DNA from: Pedobacter helvus
Lineage (GTDB): Bacteria > Bacteroidota > Bacteroidia > Sphingobacteriales > Sphingobacteriaceae
Assembly: GCF_005925325.1 (NCBI RefSeq)
Contig: NZ_SRMP01000001.1
Location: 1,059,591-1,123,590 of the forward strand
DNA length: 64,000 nt
Direction: 5' to 3'
Below, piece by piece: positions 18,109 to 26,721 of this stretch (positions are counted from its first letter, which is position 1; every line of letters starts with the position of its first letter). The notes under the pieces were generated by a model. The model searched no databases. It saw only the letters and a list, made by a program, of their open reading frames with translations, and was not told the origin of the DNA. Position numbers and translations under genes: made by a program.

Positions 18109-18636
18109 ATGGCTAATTTATCTTTCTTCTTTAGCAATAAAGAGCGTTTAAAATTTTTTCTCAAGTGCGTACTTATAGGAATGCCCTTACTATTCTTAGC
18201 AGGATGGGCAGTAAATACTTTCGAAGATAGCGAGGCTGAAAAAGGAACCGCAAATGACAAGGGCGGGATAAATTATTTCTATCGCGAAAGCTCAGGCATT
18301 AAAACATATCCAGAGCCTATAGGCAAATTGATCCCAATGTACCCAAATAGTCAATCTACTTATTTAAGCGTTTCTACAGACAAGAACAATGAATTAGAAG
18401 GAAACATCGTCGTTTTCACACCAGATGAGTTGAGTAAAGTAATCGCTTTTTATAAGCAAAAGGCGAAAGTTATAAACGAAAGTGCTGACCGTTTGGAATT
18501 AGAAAAGGATGGTCAAAATTTTGTAATTGGCAAAGAGAACGCTTATGATGATGATCCGATAAAAGGTGAAACTAAATTTGAGATCAGATTTAACACCAGA
18601 GCAACGGTGGAGAAATGGAAAAATTATAAACCTTAA
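18109..18636 (+). CDS. Single-pass membrane protein of unknown function
   Basis: 175 residues with one N-terminal membrane helix (FLKCVLIGMPLLFLAGWAVNTF) and a periplasmic domain. That domain has a motif (KLIPMYPNSQSTYL ... VVFTPDELSKVIAFYKQKAKV) resembling proteins in which a P-x-Y-P-x-S stretch is followed by a T-x-D-x-x-x-V-x-x-F-Y helix. The function is unknown. It is in line with neighbouring envelope genes, 27 bp after the previous stop. Confidence 0.78.
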   Translation: MANLSFFFSNKERLKFFLKCVLIGMPLLFLAGWAVNTFEDSEAEKGTANDKGGINYFYRESSGIKTYPEPIGKLIPMYPNSQSTYLSVSTDKNNELEGNIVVFTPDELSKVIAFYKQKAKVINESADRLELEKDGQNFVIGKENAYDDDPIKGETKFEIRFNTRATVEKWKNYKP

Positions 18637-18704
18637 AGGTAATAGAAATCAGCTAAATTTTAAATTATAAGCTTCCCCAAGGTCAAACATCTCATCAATA
18701 GTAA

Positions 18705-19250
18705 ATGAAAAAGGTATTTAAGATCATTGCAATATTGGTTGCAGTACTCATTGCACTCGTTATTTTGTTTTTTGGTTTCATTTGGGGAAGCATAGAATGG
18801 AACCGCTACAGCAAAAAGAAAGAAGCCATTCGCATGCAAAAAGAAGTTTGCGATACCATTAGGAACGTGCAGGGAAATTTTAAGATCAATGTAAACGGTT
18901 TTACGCCTAAAGAACTGAAGAAGATTAAATTTTACCTTAAGCGGGATAAATTAATTATTAGAGATACCACCATCAATTTCACAGCTGAAAATGATCGTGA
19001 AACCCAAACGGTTATCATGCCTTTTGAGACACTGGATATTCAGGATTGGATCATCGTAGTCATTAAGGATAGAACTTATTTGCTTTCGGGCTTTAGTTAC
19101 ACCGCAGGCTACAACTACGGTATGTTTGGCCCGGTTGGTCCTTGCGAATGCGGAGGCAGTAGTTACCAAAATGTAAATGGCAAACCTGGAGGCTCGGGCT
19201 GGCTGCTCAAAAAAGAGGGCTTGTTAAATTATCAGTTACCTCCAAAATAA
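18705..19250 (+). CDS. Single-pass membrane protein of unknown function
   Basis: 181 residues. An N-terminal membrane helix (IIAILVAVLIALVILFFGFIWG) is followed by a periplasmic beta domain with a Lys-rich section (GFTPKELKKIKFYLKRD). A Gly/Pro/Cys-rich tail (MFGPVGPCECGGSSY) has a CEC pair that could form a disulfide or bind a metal. No family is recognised. It starts 68 bp after the previous gene and 7 bp before the next. Confidence 0.76.
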   Translation: MKKVFKIIAILVAVLIALVILFFGFIWGSIEWNRYSKKKEAIRMQKEVCDTIRNVQGNFKINVNGFTPKELKKIKFYLKRDKLIIRDTTINFTAENDRETQTVIMPFETLDIQDWIIVVIKDRTYLLSGFSYTAGYNYGMFGPVGPCECGGSSYQNVNGKPGGSGWLLKKEGLLNYQLPPK

Positions 19251-19257
19251 ATACAAT

Positions 19258-20094
19258 ATGAAGAGAATTTGTTACCGTTTAGCTTTTTTAGTTTTAGCAG
19301 TTGTAGCATTTACCATGTGTACCAAAAAGACCACGCTTCTAGAAAGGCATAGTGCCTTTGATTTAGAAAAAGTTGACTTTAAGGAGAATGTAAATGAATT
19401 GTTTGCTAAAAACCTACTAGATGACAACGGCCAAAGTTATGATAGTGTAGATGTTACGATAATAAATAGCGATAAACAACGGTACAGAATTACAAATTCT
19501 CGTATTGAGTTGCTTGAGCTTAAAGTGCCGACGAAAGACCTTGGATTTTTATATAAATCGCCAACCTTAGATAGCGTTGCTAAATTTCAAGACACCTACT
19601 TTGAGCGGGTTTATTTGCTAACGGATAACAACAAAAAACCAATAGGTTATTACGCAGAGGCAGAACTTGGAAGTGCTGGAGAACGCAATTCGGCCATCGA
19701 AAAACTGACTGAAAAATACGGTAAACCAACACATGCATTCTTTCTGGCTCGAGAATTTAACCAATGTTCTTACGAATGGGTTTTAGCTGATAGAACCATT
19801 CAGGTGGAGACCTCCTTTGGTTTTAGCAGTGACATCAATACCAACGGCGGACGGTTTTATAAGATAGACCTGTTGATTTTGGAGAACAATGCAAAAAAGG
19901 CTGTACATGAAGCGCACATTTTCGAGTATCCAGAACAAATTGTGTACAAAGGTAAAACCTACAGTTACAAGGATATGCTTTTAGAAAAGACCGAAGTTTT
20001 TAGCGATGAGTTTGTGCTAAACTCTACCAAAGAATATTTGTTAAAAAACGAACATACGGATTATGATATTAGCCTATCTCCTAAGGACGAATAA
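19258..20094 (+). CDS. Hypothetical exported protein, possibly a lipoprotein
   Basis: 278 residues with an N-terminal hydrophobic signal ending VAFTMCTKK. The Cys is in lipobox position, but the residue before it (Met) is unusual, so lipidation is uncertain. The mature protein includes GYYAEAELGSAGERNSAIEKL followed by TEKYGKPTHAFFL and YEWVLADRTIQVETSFG. The same helix-turn-strand order occurs in the lipoprotein at 17368 (KKYGEAKK ... IYEWETKDRIFR), which points to paralogous domains. The function is unknown. Confidence 0.78.
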   Translation: MKRICYRLAFLVLAVVAFTMCTKKTTLLERHSAFDLEKVDFKENVNELFAKNLLDDNGQSYDSVDVTIINSDKQRYRITNSRIELLELKVPTKDLGFLYKSPTLDSVAKFQDTYFERVYLLTDNNKKPIGYYAEAELGSAGERNSAIEKLTEKYGKPTHAFFLAREFNQCSYEWVLADRTIQVETSFGFSSDINTNGGRFYKIDLLILENNAKKAVHEAHIFEYPEQIVYKGKTYSYKDMLLEKTEVFSDEFVLNSTKEYLLKNEHTDYDISLSPKDE

Positions 20095-20105
20095 TTTAAA
20101 AACCC

Positions 20106-20579
20106 ATGATAGTATCTGCGCAAACCTATAACATTATCCTCATCGCAATTGTCATATTGATTGCGATCAGACCTCTTTACACCCGTTTAATCAAAAAGCA
20201 AGGCAATAAACACGATTGGATGTTTGCGCTTTTATTTCTTTTGTTACCGATTAATTGGTACACACCTACGTTTATTACTGTTACTTCTTGTGGCAAGTTT
20301 ACCAAAGAAGTATTGCTATTTCCAGGCGAAAAAGATGGAGTGAGTTACAGCTATGGATGGAACAACTATATCATCAACAAATCGTTAAACACTGTGGCTT
20401 TTGAGTATATATTTTATGGCGATAACAAAAGGAAAGAAGACGAATTAGATAAAATCATTACACCAGGTAAAATCGAAAAAGTTAACGAGGTTACCATAGA
20501 TTTTGTGTTTGAGGAAGAAGCGAAAAGTGTTTCAACAAAATCGAGTGGCGCTACCAAAACTACGTTGTATTGTATGTGA
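20106..20579 (+). CDS. Small membrane protein
   Basis: 157 residues. Two membrane helices lie in the N-terminal third (YNIILIAIVILIAIRPLY and WMFALLFLLLPINWYTPTFI). A small extracytoplasmic beta domain follows, with a Cys at TSCGKFTKEV and another at the C-terminal end (TTLYCM). The open frame of the next gene overlaps its end, but the next likely start is at 20623. No family is recognised. Confidence 0.7.
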   Translation: MIVSAQTYNIILIAIVILIAIRPLYTRLIKKQGNKHDWMFALLFLLLPINWYTPTFITVTSCGKFTKEVLLFPGEKDGVSYSYGWNNYIINKSLNTVAFEYIFYGDNKRKEDELDKIITPGKIEKVNEVTIDFVFEEEAKSVSTKSSGATKTTLYCM

Positions 20580-20622
20580 TTTCTATAAGCTTGTTTCGGT
20601 CACAGTAAATAAAAGATGTCAC

Positions 20623-21102
20623 ATGACACCATTCCTACTCTTCATCGTTTTACCATTGCTACTGTTAACATGGCTGTTTATTCGAAGCAAAACCAGAAAA
20701 ACAAAATGGATTATAGGCGTGTTCGCTGTACTTTTTATCACCTTTTTAACAACCATCGTACTAGGTCTTTGGAGCATGGGCATTGAAGATTTATATGGAG
20801 ATAAACAAAATATTTTTTGGGAAGGAAGTGCTGGAGACACCATCAAATTAGTTGATAATCGTACCAAAAAAGTCTTGGCAACGGGTATCCTTAAAAAAAC
20901 GTGGCATCGAATAAATGTGCAAAGTGACGGTACTGAAATAGAATTATTGCAATGGCTTACTAATGAAACGAACGCTGAGTACGTAGAAACTCGTCAAGAG
21001 GTTAAAGACGATATCATCACGGTTACAGTTTTAAGTACAAGCGATAGGTCATTTGATAGCAGAATGAGGGCTAGAAAAAATCAAAAAATAAACAAACTTT
21101 AA
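20623..21102 (+). CDS. Small two-helix membrane protein
   Basis: 159 residues from the ATG at 20623, which directly begins a hydrophobic segment (MTPFLLFIVLPLLLLTWLFI). The open frame extends 120 bp upstream into the previous gene, but that part has no membrane or signal character and overlaps coding sequence. A second helix (WIIGVFAVLFITFLTTIVLG) follows, then a periplasmic domain (DTIKLVDNRTKKVLATGIL). The layout is like its neighbour at 20106. Its stop codon lies beside the first CGAAT half-site of the next promoter. Confidence 0.68.
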   Translation: MTPFLLFIVLPLLLLTWLFIRSKTRKTKWIIGVFAVLFITFLTTIVLGLWSMGIEDLYGDKQNIFWEGSAGDTIKLVDNRTKKVLATGILKKTWHRINVQSDGTEIELLQWLTNETNAEYVETRQEVKDDIITVTVLSTSDRSFDSRMRARKNQKINKL

Positions 21103-21170
21103 CGAATTGCAGTTTATCCTTAGCGAATTTTAAATTAAGTGTTGTATTAGAAAGGGTATTTATATTTTAG
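21103..21170 (+). promoter_or_regulatory. CGAAT tandem-site promoter, copy c
   Basis: CGAAT at 21103-21107 and 21124-21128 are exactly 21 bp apart. TATTTTAG (21163-21170) starts 39 bp after the second half-site. The first half-site follows directly after the stop codon of the preceding gene. Predicted leader about 25 nt to the ATG at 21203. Confidence 0.68.
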
Positions 21171-21202
21171 TATAACGAATTACAGCAATTTTAAATAAAT
21201 AG

Positions 21203-22003
21203 ATGGAACAATCTGATCATACTTCTCAACCAACCCAACCAGCACTTGAAAACAAGCCAGTAAAACGCAATAAAGCCAAAACCATTATTTGGGTTATTAT
21301 TGGCGTAATTGTGCTCGCCTGTATATTGGCTTTCACCTATTTTTATGGTGGATATAAAGCCCGTCAAGATTACAACGCTAATGGCGATGACGTAGCCTAC
21401 CCTGCAGACAGTGTATTTGTAGATGGTTGGGCTAGCCCAGAAGATTATGCCAACTGGAAAGATGCTACATTTACCATTCCGCAATATGATGATATACCTA
21501 CACCATTTAAAAGAGGAATTGTTAAAATTTTTATGGATAATGGCTATTTCAGTAAAGATAACAGCGATTTATATTTCTTCACCAAAATTAAAGATCGTGC
21601 TTACAGAGTAATCGCCTATGGCAATTTCACGGGTCAGGGAGAACGCGAAATGGCATTTTTGCTTGAAAACTCTGACTATCAAAGTAGTGCCATTTTTATC
21701 ATCCCTCAAAAAGGGAACATCCTGTATTGGAAAAAACTCCCTGGCGAATTGCCAACTATCAAAAGCTTTAAAAAAGGGGCTTTAATTTACATGGATAAAA
21801 TGGAACTGGTGCCGGCGCCAAACGACGGTATTATCAAACAAACCAAAAATTCGAAATATGTGCTGATCTATAACCATCAAACCAAAACTTTTGATGAGTA
21901 TTACCAGTATACTAACGATGATATTAAAAGTGCGCAAGAAGAACAAGAAATGGATGATGAACCTGAAGAGGTAGCAGATACAACCGTTGTAGAAGGAGGA
22001 TAA
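21203..22003 (+). CDS. Membrane-anchored periplasmic protein
   Basis: 266 residues: a short cytoplasmic Pro/Asn/Lys-rich start, one membrane helix (TIIWVIIGVIVLACILAFTYFYGG at about 29-52), then a long periplasmic domain. That domain has YGNFTGQGEREMAFLLEN, reminiscent of FG-GAP-like loops (x-G-D/N-F-x-G-x-G), and an acidic C-terminal tail (QEEQEMDDEPEEVADTT). It is the first gene after a CGAAT promoter and is coupled to the next gene 5 bp downstream. The function is unknown. Confidence 0.78.
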   Translation: MEQSDHTSQPTQPALENKPVKRNKAKTIIWVIIGVIVLACILAFTYFYGGYKARQDYNANGDDVAYPADSVFVDGWASPEDYANWKDATFTIPQYDDIPTPFKRGIVKIFMDNGYFSKDNSDLYFFTKIKDRAYRVIAYGNFTGQGEREMAFLLENSDYQSSAIFIIPQKGNILYWKKLPGELPTIKSFKKGALIYMDKMELVPAPNDGIIKQTKNSKYVLIYNHQTKTFDEYYQYTNDDIKSAQEEQEMDDEPEEVADTTVVEGG

Positions 22004-22008
22004 ATTGC

Positions 22009-22635
22009 ATGGGAAAAAAGCAAATCTTAATTCGGGTTTACCTATTCGTTTCAGCCTTAATTACGCTTGATGTAGTACTTTATTGTTTTTGGCAAATGAG
22101 TTTTACAGGCTATTGGAGCGATCGGGTTATCTTTTGGATTTGGCTTTTGCTTACTCCGGTAGTCACATTTAGTTTTTGGAAAAAGCTTTGGGCTAAAATA
22201 TATTTCGGGCTGTTAGTGGTGGGGTTAATTTTAAGTATTTTGCCAATGGCGATACCATTTTTTGGCATCCTTTTATCAGGTTCTGGTAGTGGCCGATTAA
22301 ACCATTTTAACCTCGAAAATAACATCCGCATACAAACTGTAGGTTATGGCGTAATGGGCAGGCCTCGTGTACAAATTGTAAAAGATGGTTTACTGTTTGA
22401 TAAAATTAAATTTGAAGATGGCGACGAGATCGGTGCAAACGATGTGATTTCAATAAAACCCGAAGATGCTAAAAACGGTGAGGAACAAGAGTTACCAGCA
22501 TTTGCAATTAGGGATGCGAAGAATATCAAACTGATAAAAGAGGCAGATACCTGCATTAGTGTGAAATGTTTCTTTGAAAAAGCTACAGTAGAAACCATCT
22601 ATCGATTTAAAGAAAAAAAATCTTTTAACTATTAA
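22009..22635 (+). CDS. Three-helix membrane protein
   Basis: 208 residues with three membrane helices in the first 90 residues (VYLFVSALITLDVVLYCFW, VIFWIWLLLTPVVTFSFW, IYFGLLVVGLILSILPMAIPFFGILL). A beta-rich extracytoplasmic domain follows, with acidic loops (IKFEDGDEIGANDVISI). It starts 5 bp after the previous stop, so it is cotranscribed with it. No family is recognised. Confidence 0.74.
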   Translation: MGKKQILIRVYLFVSALITLDVVLYCFWQMSFTGYWSDRVIFWIWLLLTPVVTFSFWKKLWAKIYFGLLVVGLILSILPMAIPFFGILLSGSGSGRLNHFNLENNIRIQTVGYGVMGRPRVQIVKDGLLFDKIKFEDGDEIGANDVISIKPEDAKNGEEQELPAFAIRDAKNIKLIKEADTCISVKCFFEKATVETIYRFKEKKSFNY

Positions 22636-23236
22636 TTTGTTTGAACCACAAAGACACTAAGAGCACAAAAATATTGGAGTTCATTAATTAAGTATTTGGA
22701 AGGAGCGGTGTAAAGGACGGCCTTTGAATATTTGGAGCAAAAGCAGGTAAATCTTTTGCATCAATTTTCGACAAGTATAAACAAGCAAGAAGGCAAAGCG
22801 GAGCACAAACTTTAATAAAAGTAATAACACTAAAGCTTCTGTATAAATAGCCTTACAAGCTAATGCTGGCCTGTAACAAAGCGGAAAGCTCCGGAGTAAA
22901 ATAAACAGCGAAGCTCTCTTGAAGACAAAAATCAATACAAACTACTGAAAAATTCTGTATAACGAAGCGTAAATATACCGTCACCCTGAATTTATTTCAG
23001 GGTCTACCATGATGGACATCTGCTATTAAATGAAACTAAAATCTAAATATGAAATGAGGACACGTACACCGAAGGTGATTTTTTTTATTCGGGTAGCGAT
23101 TAATGATTTGAGAATTAAAGATGATGCCTTTTACAAACGCAATAACAATGATTTAAAGCAGTAGCCATCAAAACAACTTCCATTGACCATCTTTATGGAA
23201 ACCTAAACCATGCATCATCATTAAAATAAAACTGAC
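22636..23236. other. 600-bp intergenic region with interspersed repeats and possible coding relic
   Basis: No intact gene is seen. AACCACAAAGACACTAAGAG (from about 22646) and the palindrome CCCTGAA-tttat-TTCAGGG (22984-23002) look like interspersed Bacteroidota repeat motifs. Between 22718 and 22817 one plus-strand frame reads TAFEYLEQKQVNLLHQFSTS before a stop, without a start codon, and may be a gene remnant. I see no tandem-site promoter here. Confidence 0.5.
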
Positions 23237-24190
23237 ATGAACAAATACCTACCTATTTTCATACTCTCATTTTTATCTTACTCATTAGCGCAAGCTCAAA
23301 GCTTCGATATTCGAAAACTTACATTAAAAAGCGATGTGATTTTGTTGTACGACCAAGACAGCATTGTCTACATTGATGATGTCATCAACGACCATACCAC
23401 TCAACATTATTACCAACTTAAATCCGTTAGTCAGGAAGTTAAAAATAACACGGGTTTTAAATTTAACAACATAAAACTACGCTATCTGGTAGAAAACGAA
23501 GACTACTTTAAAGTGTACGAAAAAGGAGATTGCATGGGCATTGGCAAGGTTGTCGACAATGTAAAAAGAAGATTTTACGGTATGTTGTTCCTACAAAAAA
23601 ACAACAAACAATACAACGTTATCGGCATTGTGCAAAATGATGATCCGCTATCGGTTTGGCAAGATGTTATTAAACAAGTAAAATCTGTAGCAACTCTCGA
23701 AAAAATTAAAAACCTGCAAGAGCGCTACACCAAATCCATCGATTGGTTTTTAGACAACAATACCCTACCCGATAAAAACTTTGTGAAGTATTATAAACAA
23801 AAAGGCATCCTTAAAACCGATACCGCCCAACTCACCGAACAGCAACTGGCTAGAGCAAGAGGCTTATTTTTTAACGGAAACGAAATTTTTTTAGATTTAA
23901 TTGCCAGTACAGACCAAACCGAAATCAGAAATTATTACCTACAGAAATTAAAAGATATTGTTTTTCAATCCGAGTATGAATTTGGCGATTGCTTACGCTT
24001 CAAAAGAATTGCCTGCATGTTAACCAACGATTTTAATGAGAATTACGATGATCTAAATCGGACGCTTTCGGATCTGTTGACCAAAGATGAGCTTCAGAAT
24101 TATGAGAAACGACCAATCATGAACCATCTCATCGACCTCATTGAAAAAAAGACTTATAAAATTGGTACGTTTTCTACCAGTAAACTATAA
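23237..24190 (+). CDS. Secreted protein of unknown function
   Basis: 317 residues with a Sec signal peptide (cleavage near AQAQS). The mature part begins with a beta domain (SDVILLYDQDSIVYIDDVIN). It continues with a largely helical region (KNLQERYTKSIDWFLDNN, EIRNYYLQKLKDIVFQSE, CKR-type Cys in RIACMLTND). No catalytic motif is recognised. It heads a five-gene run (23237-26609) with gaps of 10-23 bp. Confidence 0.78.
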   Translation: MNKYLPIFILSFLSYSLAQAQSFDIRKLTLKSDVILLYDQDSIVYIDDVINDHTTQHYYQLKSVSQEVKNNTGFKFNNIKLRYLVENEDYFKVYEKGDCMGIGKVVDNVKRRFYGMLFLQKNNKQYNVIGIVQNDDPLSVWQDVIKQVKSVATLEKIKNLQERYTKSIDWFLDNNTLPDKNFVKYYKQKGILKTDTAQLTEQQLARARGLFFNGNEIFLDLIASTDQTEIRNYYLQKLKDIVFQSEYEFGDCLRFKRIACMLTNDFNENYDDLNRTLSDLLTKDELQNYEKRPIMNHLIDLIEKKTYKIGTFSTSKL

Positions 24191-24200
24191 AACCAAAACG

Positions 24201-24941
24201 ATGAAAAACCTTCGATATATCTTATTCACTTTAACTACCTTGATGATATTTTTCGCTTGCCAAAATAAAAACGAGCAGAAGACCGAAGAAGTTCTCGATA
24301 CTATAGCCCATGCTAGTGAAACCGTTGCACAAACTGAAACAGTTGCACATTTTACAGAACCCGTCTTCCCAGCATCGGGAAAAAAAGCTAGCGATTTTGT
24401 GCCTGCAAACTACGAGATTGATATGGAAACAGAAGCGGATCTAAATCAGGACGGTTTAGGCGATGTAGCACTCGTGCTCATTAATATCAAAGATACTACT
24501 GCACTTAGGCCAACGCTGGTGCTCTTAAATCAGGGTAAAGGATACAAGCTTTACGCCAAATCTTTTAGTGCTGTGGAGCCAAAATATCGAGAAGATGGGT
24601 TTCAAATTTACGATTACGAAAACATTGTTATTGATAGCGGAAAATTGGTAATCAGCATGCAGGCAACTGGACCGTCCGGAACCATTGAAAGTACTTATGC
24701 ATTTATTGATGGCGATTTGGTATTAAGCAACATTAGCACGTTTAACATGGGCGCCGGTGGACAAACTGAAGTCAAATTTGATGTACTGAAAGGGATTTAC
24801 GAAAAAACCGACATCAACACCATGAAAGAAGATATGCCCAGCACCACTACTACCAAAAAATACAAAATACCAAAGGTGCTTTTTAAGGATAGTGATCCTG
24901 GCGAAATCATGATTAAGGCATATGAAAAGGTTGGGGATTAA
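24201..24941 (+). CDS. Lipoprotein with VCBS/FG-GAP-like loop (DLNQDGLGDVALVL)
   Basis: 246 residues from the ATG at 24201, which begins a lipoprotein signal (lipobox FFAC); the longer open frame overlaps the previous gene. After a Thr/Glu-rich linker comes KASDFVPANYEIDMETEADLNQDG (in pieces: ASDFVPANYEI, then DLNQDGLGDVALVL), a calcium-loop-like DxNxDGxxD signature. The damaged gene at 58595 has the same arrangement (KDLVPSGW ... DLNKDGLLDIVIL), so the two are paralogues. The rest is beta-rich. The function is unknown. Confidence 0.8.
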   Translation: MKNLRYILFTLTTLMIFFACQNKNEQKTEEVLDTIAHASETVAQTETVAHFTEPVFPASGKKASDFVPANYEIDMETEADLNQDGLGDVALVLINIKDTTALRPTLVLLNQGKGYKLYAKSFSAVEPKYREDGFQIYDYENIVIDSGKLVISMQATGPSGTIESTYAFIDGDLVLSNISTFNMGAGGQTEVKFDVLKGIYEKTDINTMKEDMPSTTTTKKYKIPKVLFKDSDPGEIMIKAYEKVGD

Positions 24942-24951
24942 ACATCATTTT

Positions 24952-25305
24952 ATGAAAGTCTTTTTATTTGGCCTTGCCACCCTACTATTTATGGCTTGTA
25001 AGCAACCGCAAAAACAGGCTGTTCCCAAACCGAATGAGAAGGAAATGATTACATATTTTACCTATGGCGAGCTACCTCCAGTTGGTTATATTTACTACGA
25101 CACGGTATTGGTGTTGGCAAAATATAGGCTAAATGTTAAAAACATGGGTGGTTGCGAACCCGATGGCATTGATTACAAGGATTTGGAACATCGTAATAAG
25201 CAAACTGCACAATACATGGCCAAGCAGTTTGGAAAAGATTGGGTAAAGGATTTCGAGAAGCAAACGAAATTGAAAATTATGCTTTCGCTTGATTTGGAAG
25301 ATTGA
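24952..25305 (+). CDS. Small lipoprotein
   Basis: 117 residues from the ATG at 24952 (lipobox FMAC, then KQPQKQ). The upstream extension of the frame overlaps the previous gene and is rejected. The mature protein has a short beta part (GYIYYDTVLVLAKYRL) and a C-terminal amphipathic helical part (AQYMAKQFGKDWVKDFEKQ). It is cotranscribed with its neighbours (10 and 15 bp gaps). No family is recognised. Confidence 0.75.
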   Translation: MKVFLFGLATLLFMACKQPQKQAVPKPNEKEMITYFTYGELPPVGYIYYDTVLVLAKYRLNVKNMGGCEPDGIDYKDLEHRNKQTAQYMAKQFGKDWVKDFEKQTKLKIMLSLDLED

Positions 25306-25320
25306 GTCATAGTAAATGAT

Positions 25321-26274
25321 ATGAAAAAATTCAGCCTCCCTTTACTTGTATTTGTTTTAAGCTTTGGATACAGTTACGCTCAAGAAAAGAAGAGCAATAC
25401 TTCACTACAAAATCAACCTACTTTGGAACAAAAAATAGACCCAATCTTTAAGCGACCGGAAGCTTTTGGCGTAATGGCCAGCACTGAAAAAGCTGGTATG
25501 ACCTATCAACTTATTTACAGAACTGGCACTGTAGAGTTGCTGATTAACGGCAATAAAACACAGACTGACACTATAATGGTTGGCAAATTTGTTACGTTAA
25601 GTACGGCCAATGGTGGCGCTATTTATGGTACCGGCGAGATGAAATGGATTGGGAGCGATATCTACTTCACGGTAAATGCTGGTCAGCAATTTGGCGGTAA
25701 AGTTGCTGGACTTTTTAAGTGGAATGATAAGACCAAAGCGGTAACCCAGTTTTTGTTTAAAGATGAACCATCTACAAAGAAAGTAAAGAAAAAACAGCTC
25801 TTAAAAACCAGGACAATTAAAACACTTCGCTTTACAGACCATCAATTGCTCCAACAATACCAATATCAATTGAGCCAATGGGACGATAAAAAAGCAACTG
25901 CCAATGATCGCAAAAGGCATCAGCAAGAGCTGGAAGAATACAATTTCTGGAAAGCACATTCACAAGAACCTTATTACTTATTCGAAGAAACACCAAAATA
26001 TGCTTTAGAGGCAAAAAATATATTTGCTGATGGTAATCGAGATATAGATACCGCATTGCTTCAAAACGCGGAGATCTACATGAATAAAGTTTTAAACCAA
26101 TTTGATCAACCTCCTAAGCATCAAGTGAAAGTTTTGGATTATTTCCTAGCCGATAGAACAGGTTTTAATGGCATTTACTTTCTTTATCAGGAGAAGGATA
26201 TAAATGAGGTTAAAATCATCAGGTACAACAATAGTAACTGTGCCTGGTTATTGAGTAATTATGTAGAACTATAG
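25321..26274 (+). CDS. Secreted protein of unknown function
   Basis: 317 residues with a signal peptide (cleavage near SYAQE). A beta-sandwich-like N-terminal half (GMTYQLIYRTGTVELLINGN, GTGEMKWIGSDIYFTVNAG) is joined through a very Lys-rich stretch (TKKVKKKQLLKTRTIK) to a helical C-terminal half (QYQYQLSQWDDKKATAND). No family or active site is visible. It belongs to the 23237-26609 operon. Confidence 0.76.
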   Translation: MKKFSLPLLVFVLSFGYSYAQEKKSNTSLQNQPTLEQKIDPIFKRPEAFGVMASTEKAGMTYQLIYRTGTVELLINGNKTQTDTIMVGKFVTLSTANGGAIYGTGEMKWIGSDIYFTVNAGQQFGGKVAGLFKWNDKTKAVTQFLFKDEPSTKKVKKKQLLKTRTIKTLRFTDHQLLQQYQYQLSQWDDKKATANDRKRHQQELEEYNFWKAHSQEPYYLFEETPKYALEAKNIFADGNRDIDTALLQNAEIYMNKVLNQFDQPPKHQVKVLDYFLADRTGFNGIYFLYQEKDINEVKIIRYNNSNCAWLLSNYVEL

Positions 26275-26297
26275 GCTGAAAAGTAAATGAATTAGCT

Positions 26298-26609
26298 ATG
26301 GAAAAATCGCTCGTAAAACACGTCATCATTAGAGTTATCGTAGGCTCGCTCTTCCTGTTTTTGCTTCATTTTGCTCAGATAGATTATGAAGTTGGAGAAA
26401 GCTTGGGCAAAATCGGCCTTAACGAAAGCGCAATTGCTTTTATAGGTGCCTTGGTTTTATTCGGCTGGATAATTTTTATGGCTGTAGAAGTTGTTAAATA
26501 TCTCAAAACCAAGCTCAAATGGTTTGCCATTGCTAACATTTTGATTATCGTTTTAACCATTGTCGGTTTCTTTTTTGTTCAGCTATTACTTGCCTTAGCA
26601 AGCTGTTAA
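26298..26609 (+). CDS. Small three-helix membrane protein
   Basis: 103 residues, almost entirely membrane-embedded: VIIRVIVGSLFLFLLHFA, AIAFIGALVLFGWIIFMAVEV and FAIANILIIVLTIVGFFFVQLLLALA. It ends in Cys. Last gene of the 23237-26609 run. The triple CGAAT element of the next transcription unit begins 16 bp after its stop codon. The function is unknown. Confidence 0.72.
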   Translation: MEKSLVKHVIIRVIVGSLFLFLLHFAQIDYEVGESLGKIGLNESAIAFIGALVLFGWIIFMAVEVVKYLKTKLKWFAIANILIIVLTIVGFFFVQLLLALASC

Positions 26610-26625
26610 CGGTTTAACTGCTAAA

Positions 26626-26714
26626 CGAATAATAGCCTCTTGTAATCGAATAATTTTTGAAACGTGGCGAATAACAAAACGTAAATTTCATCTGTAATTT
26701 AAACGCTAACTTAA
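26626..26714 (+). promoter_or_regulatory. CGAAT triple-site promoter, copy d
   Basis: Three CGAATAA units start at 26626, 26647 and 26668, each exactly 21 bp apart. TAACTTAA (26707-26714) lies 39 bp after the start of the third unit. The gene start follows at 26722, so the transcript would be nearly leaderless. This is the only copy in the window with three half-sites. Confidence 0.65.
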
Positions 26715-26721
26715 TGTTCAA

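Noticed and set aside
22684-22935. Minus-strand 83-codon open frame in the 600-bp gap
   Set aside because: It is hydrophobic and low in complexity, lies across interspersed repeats, and has no ribosome-binding or family support.
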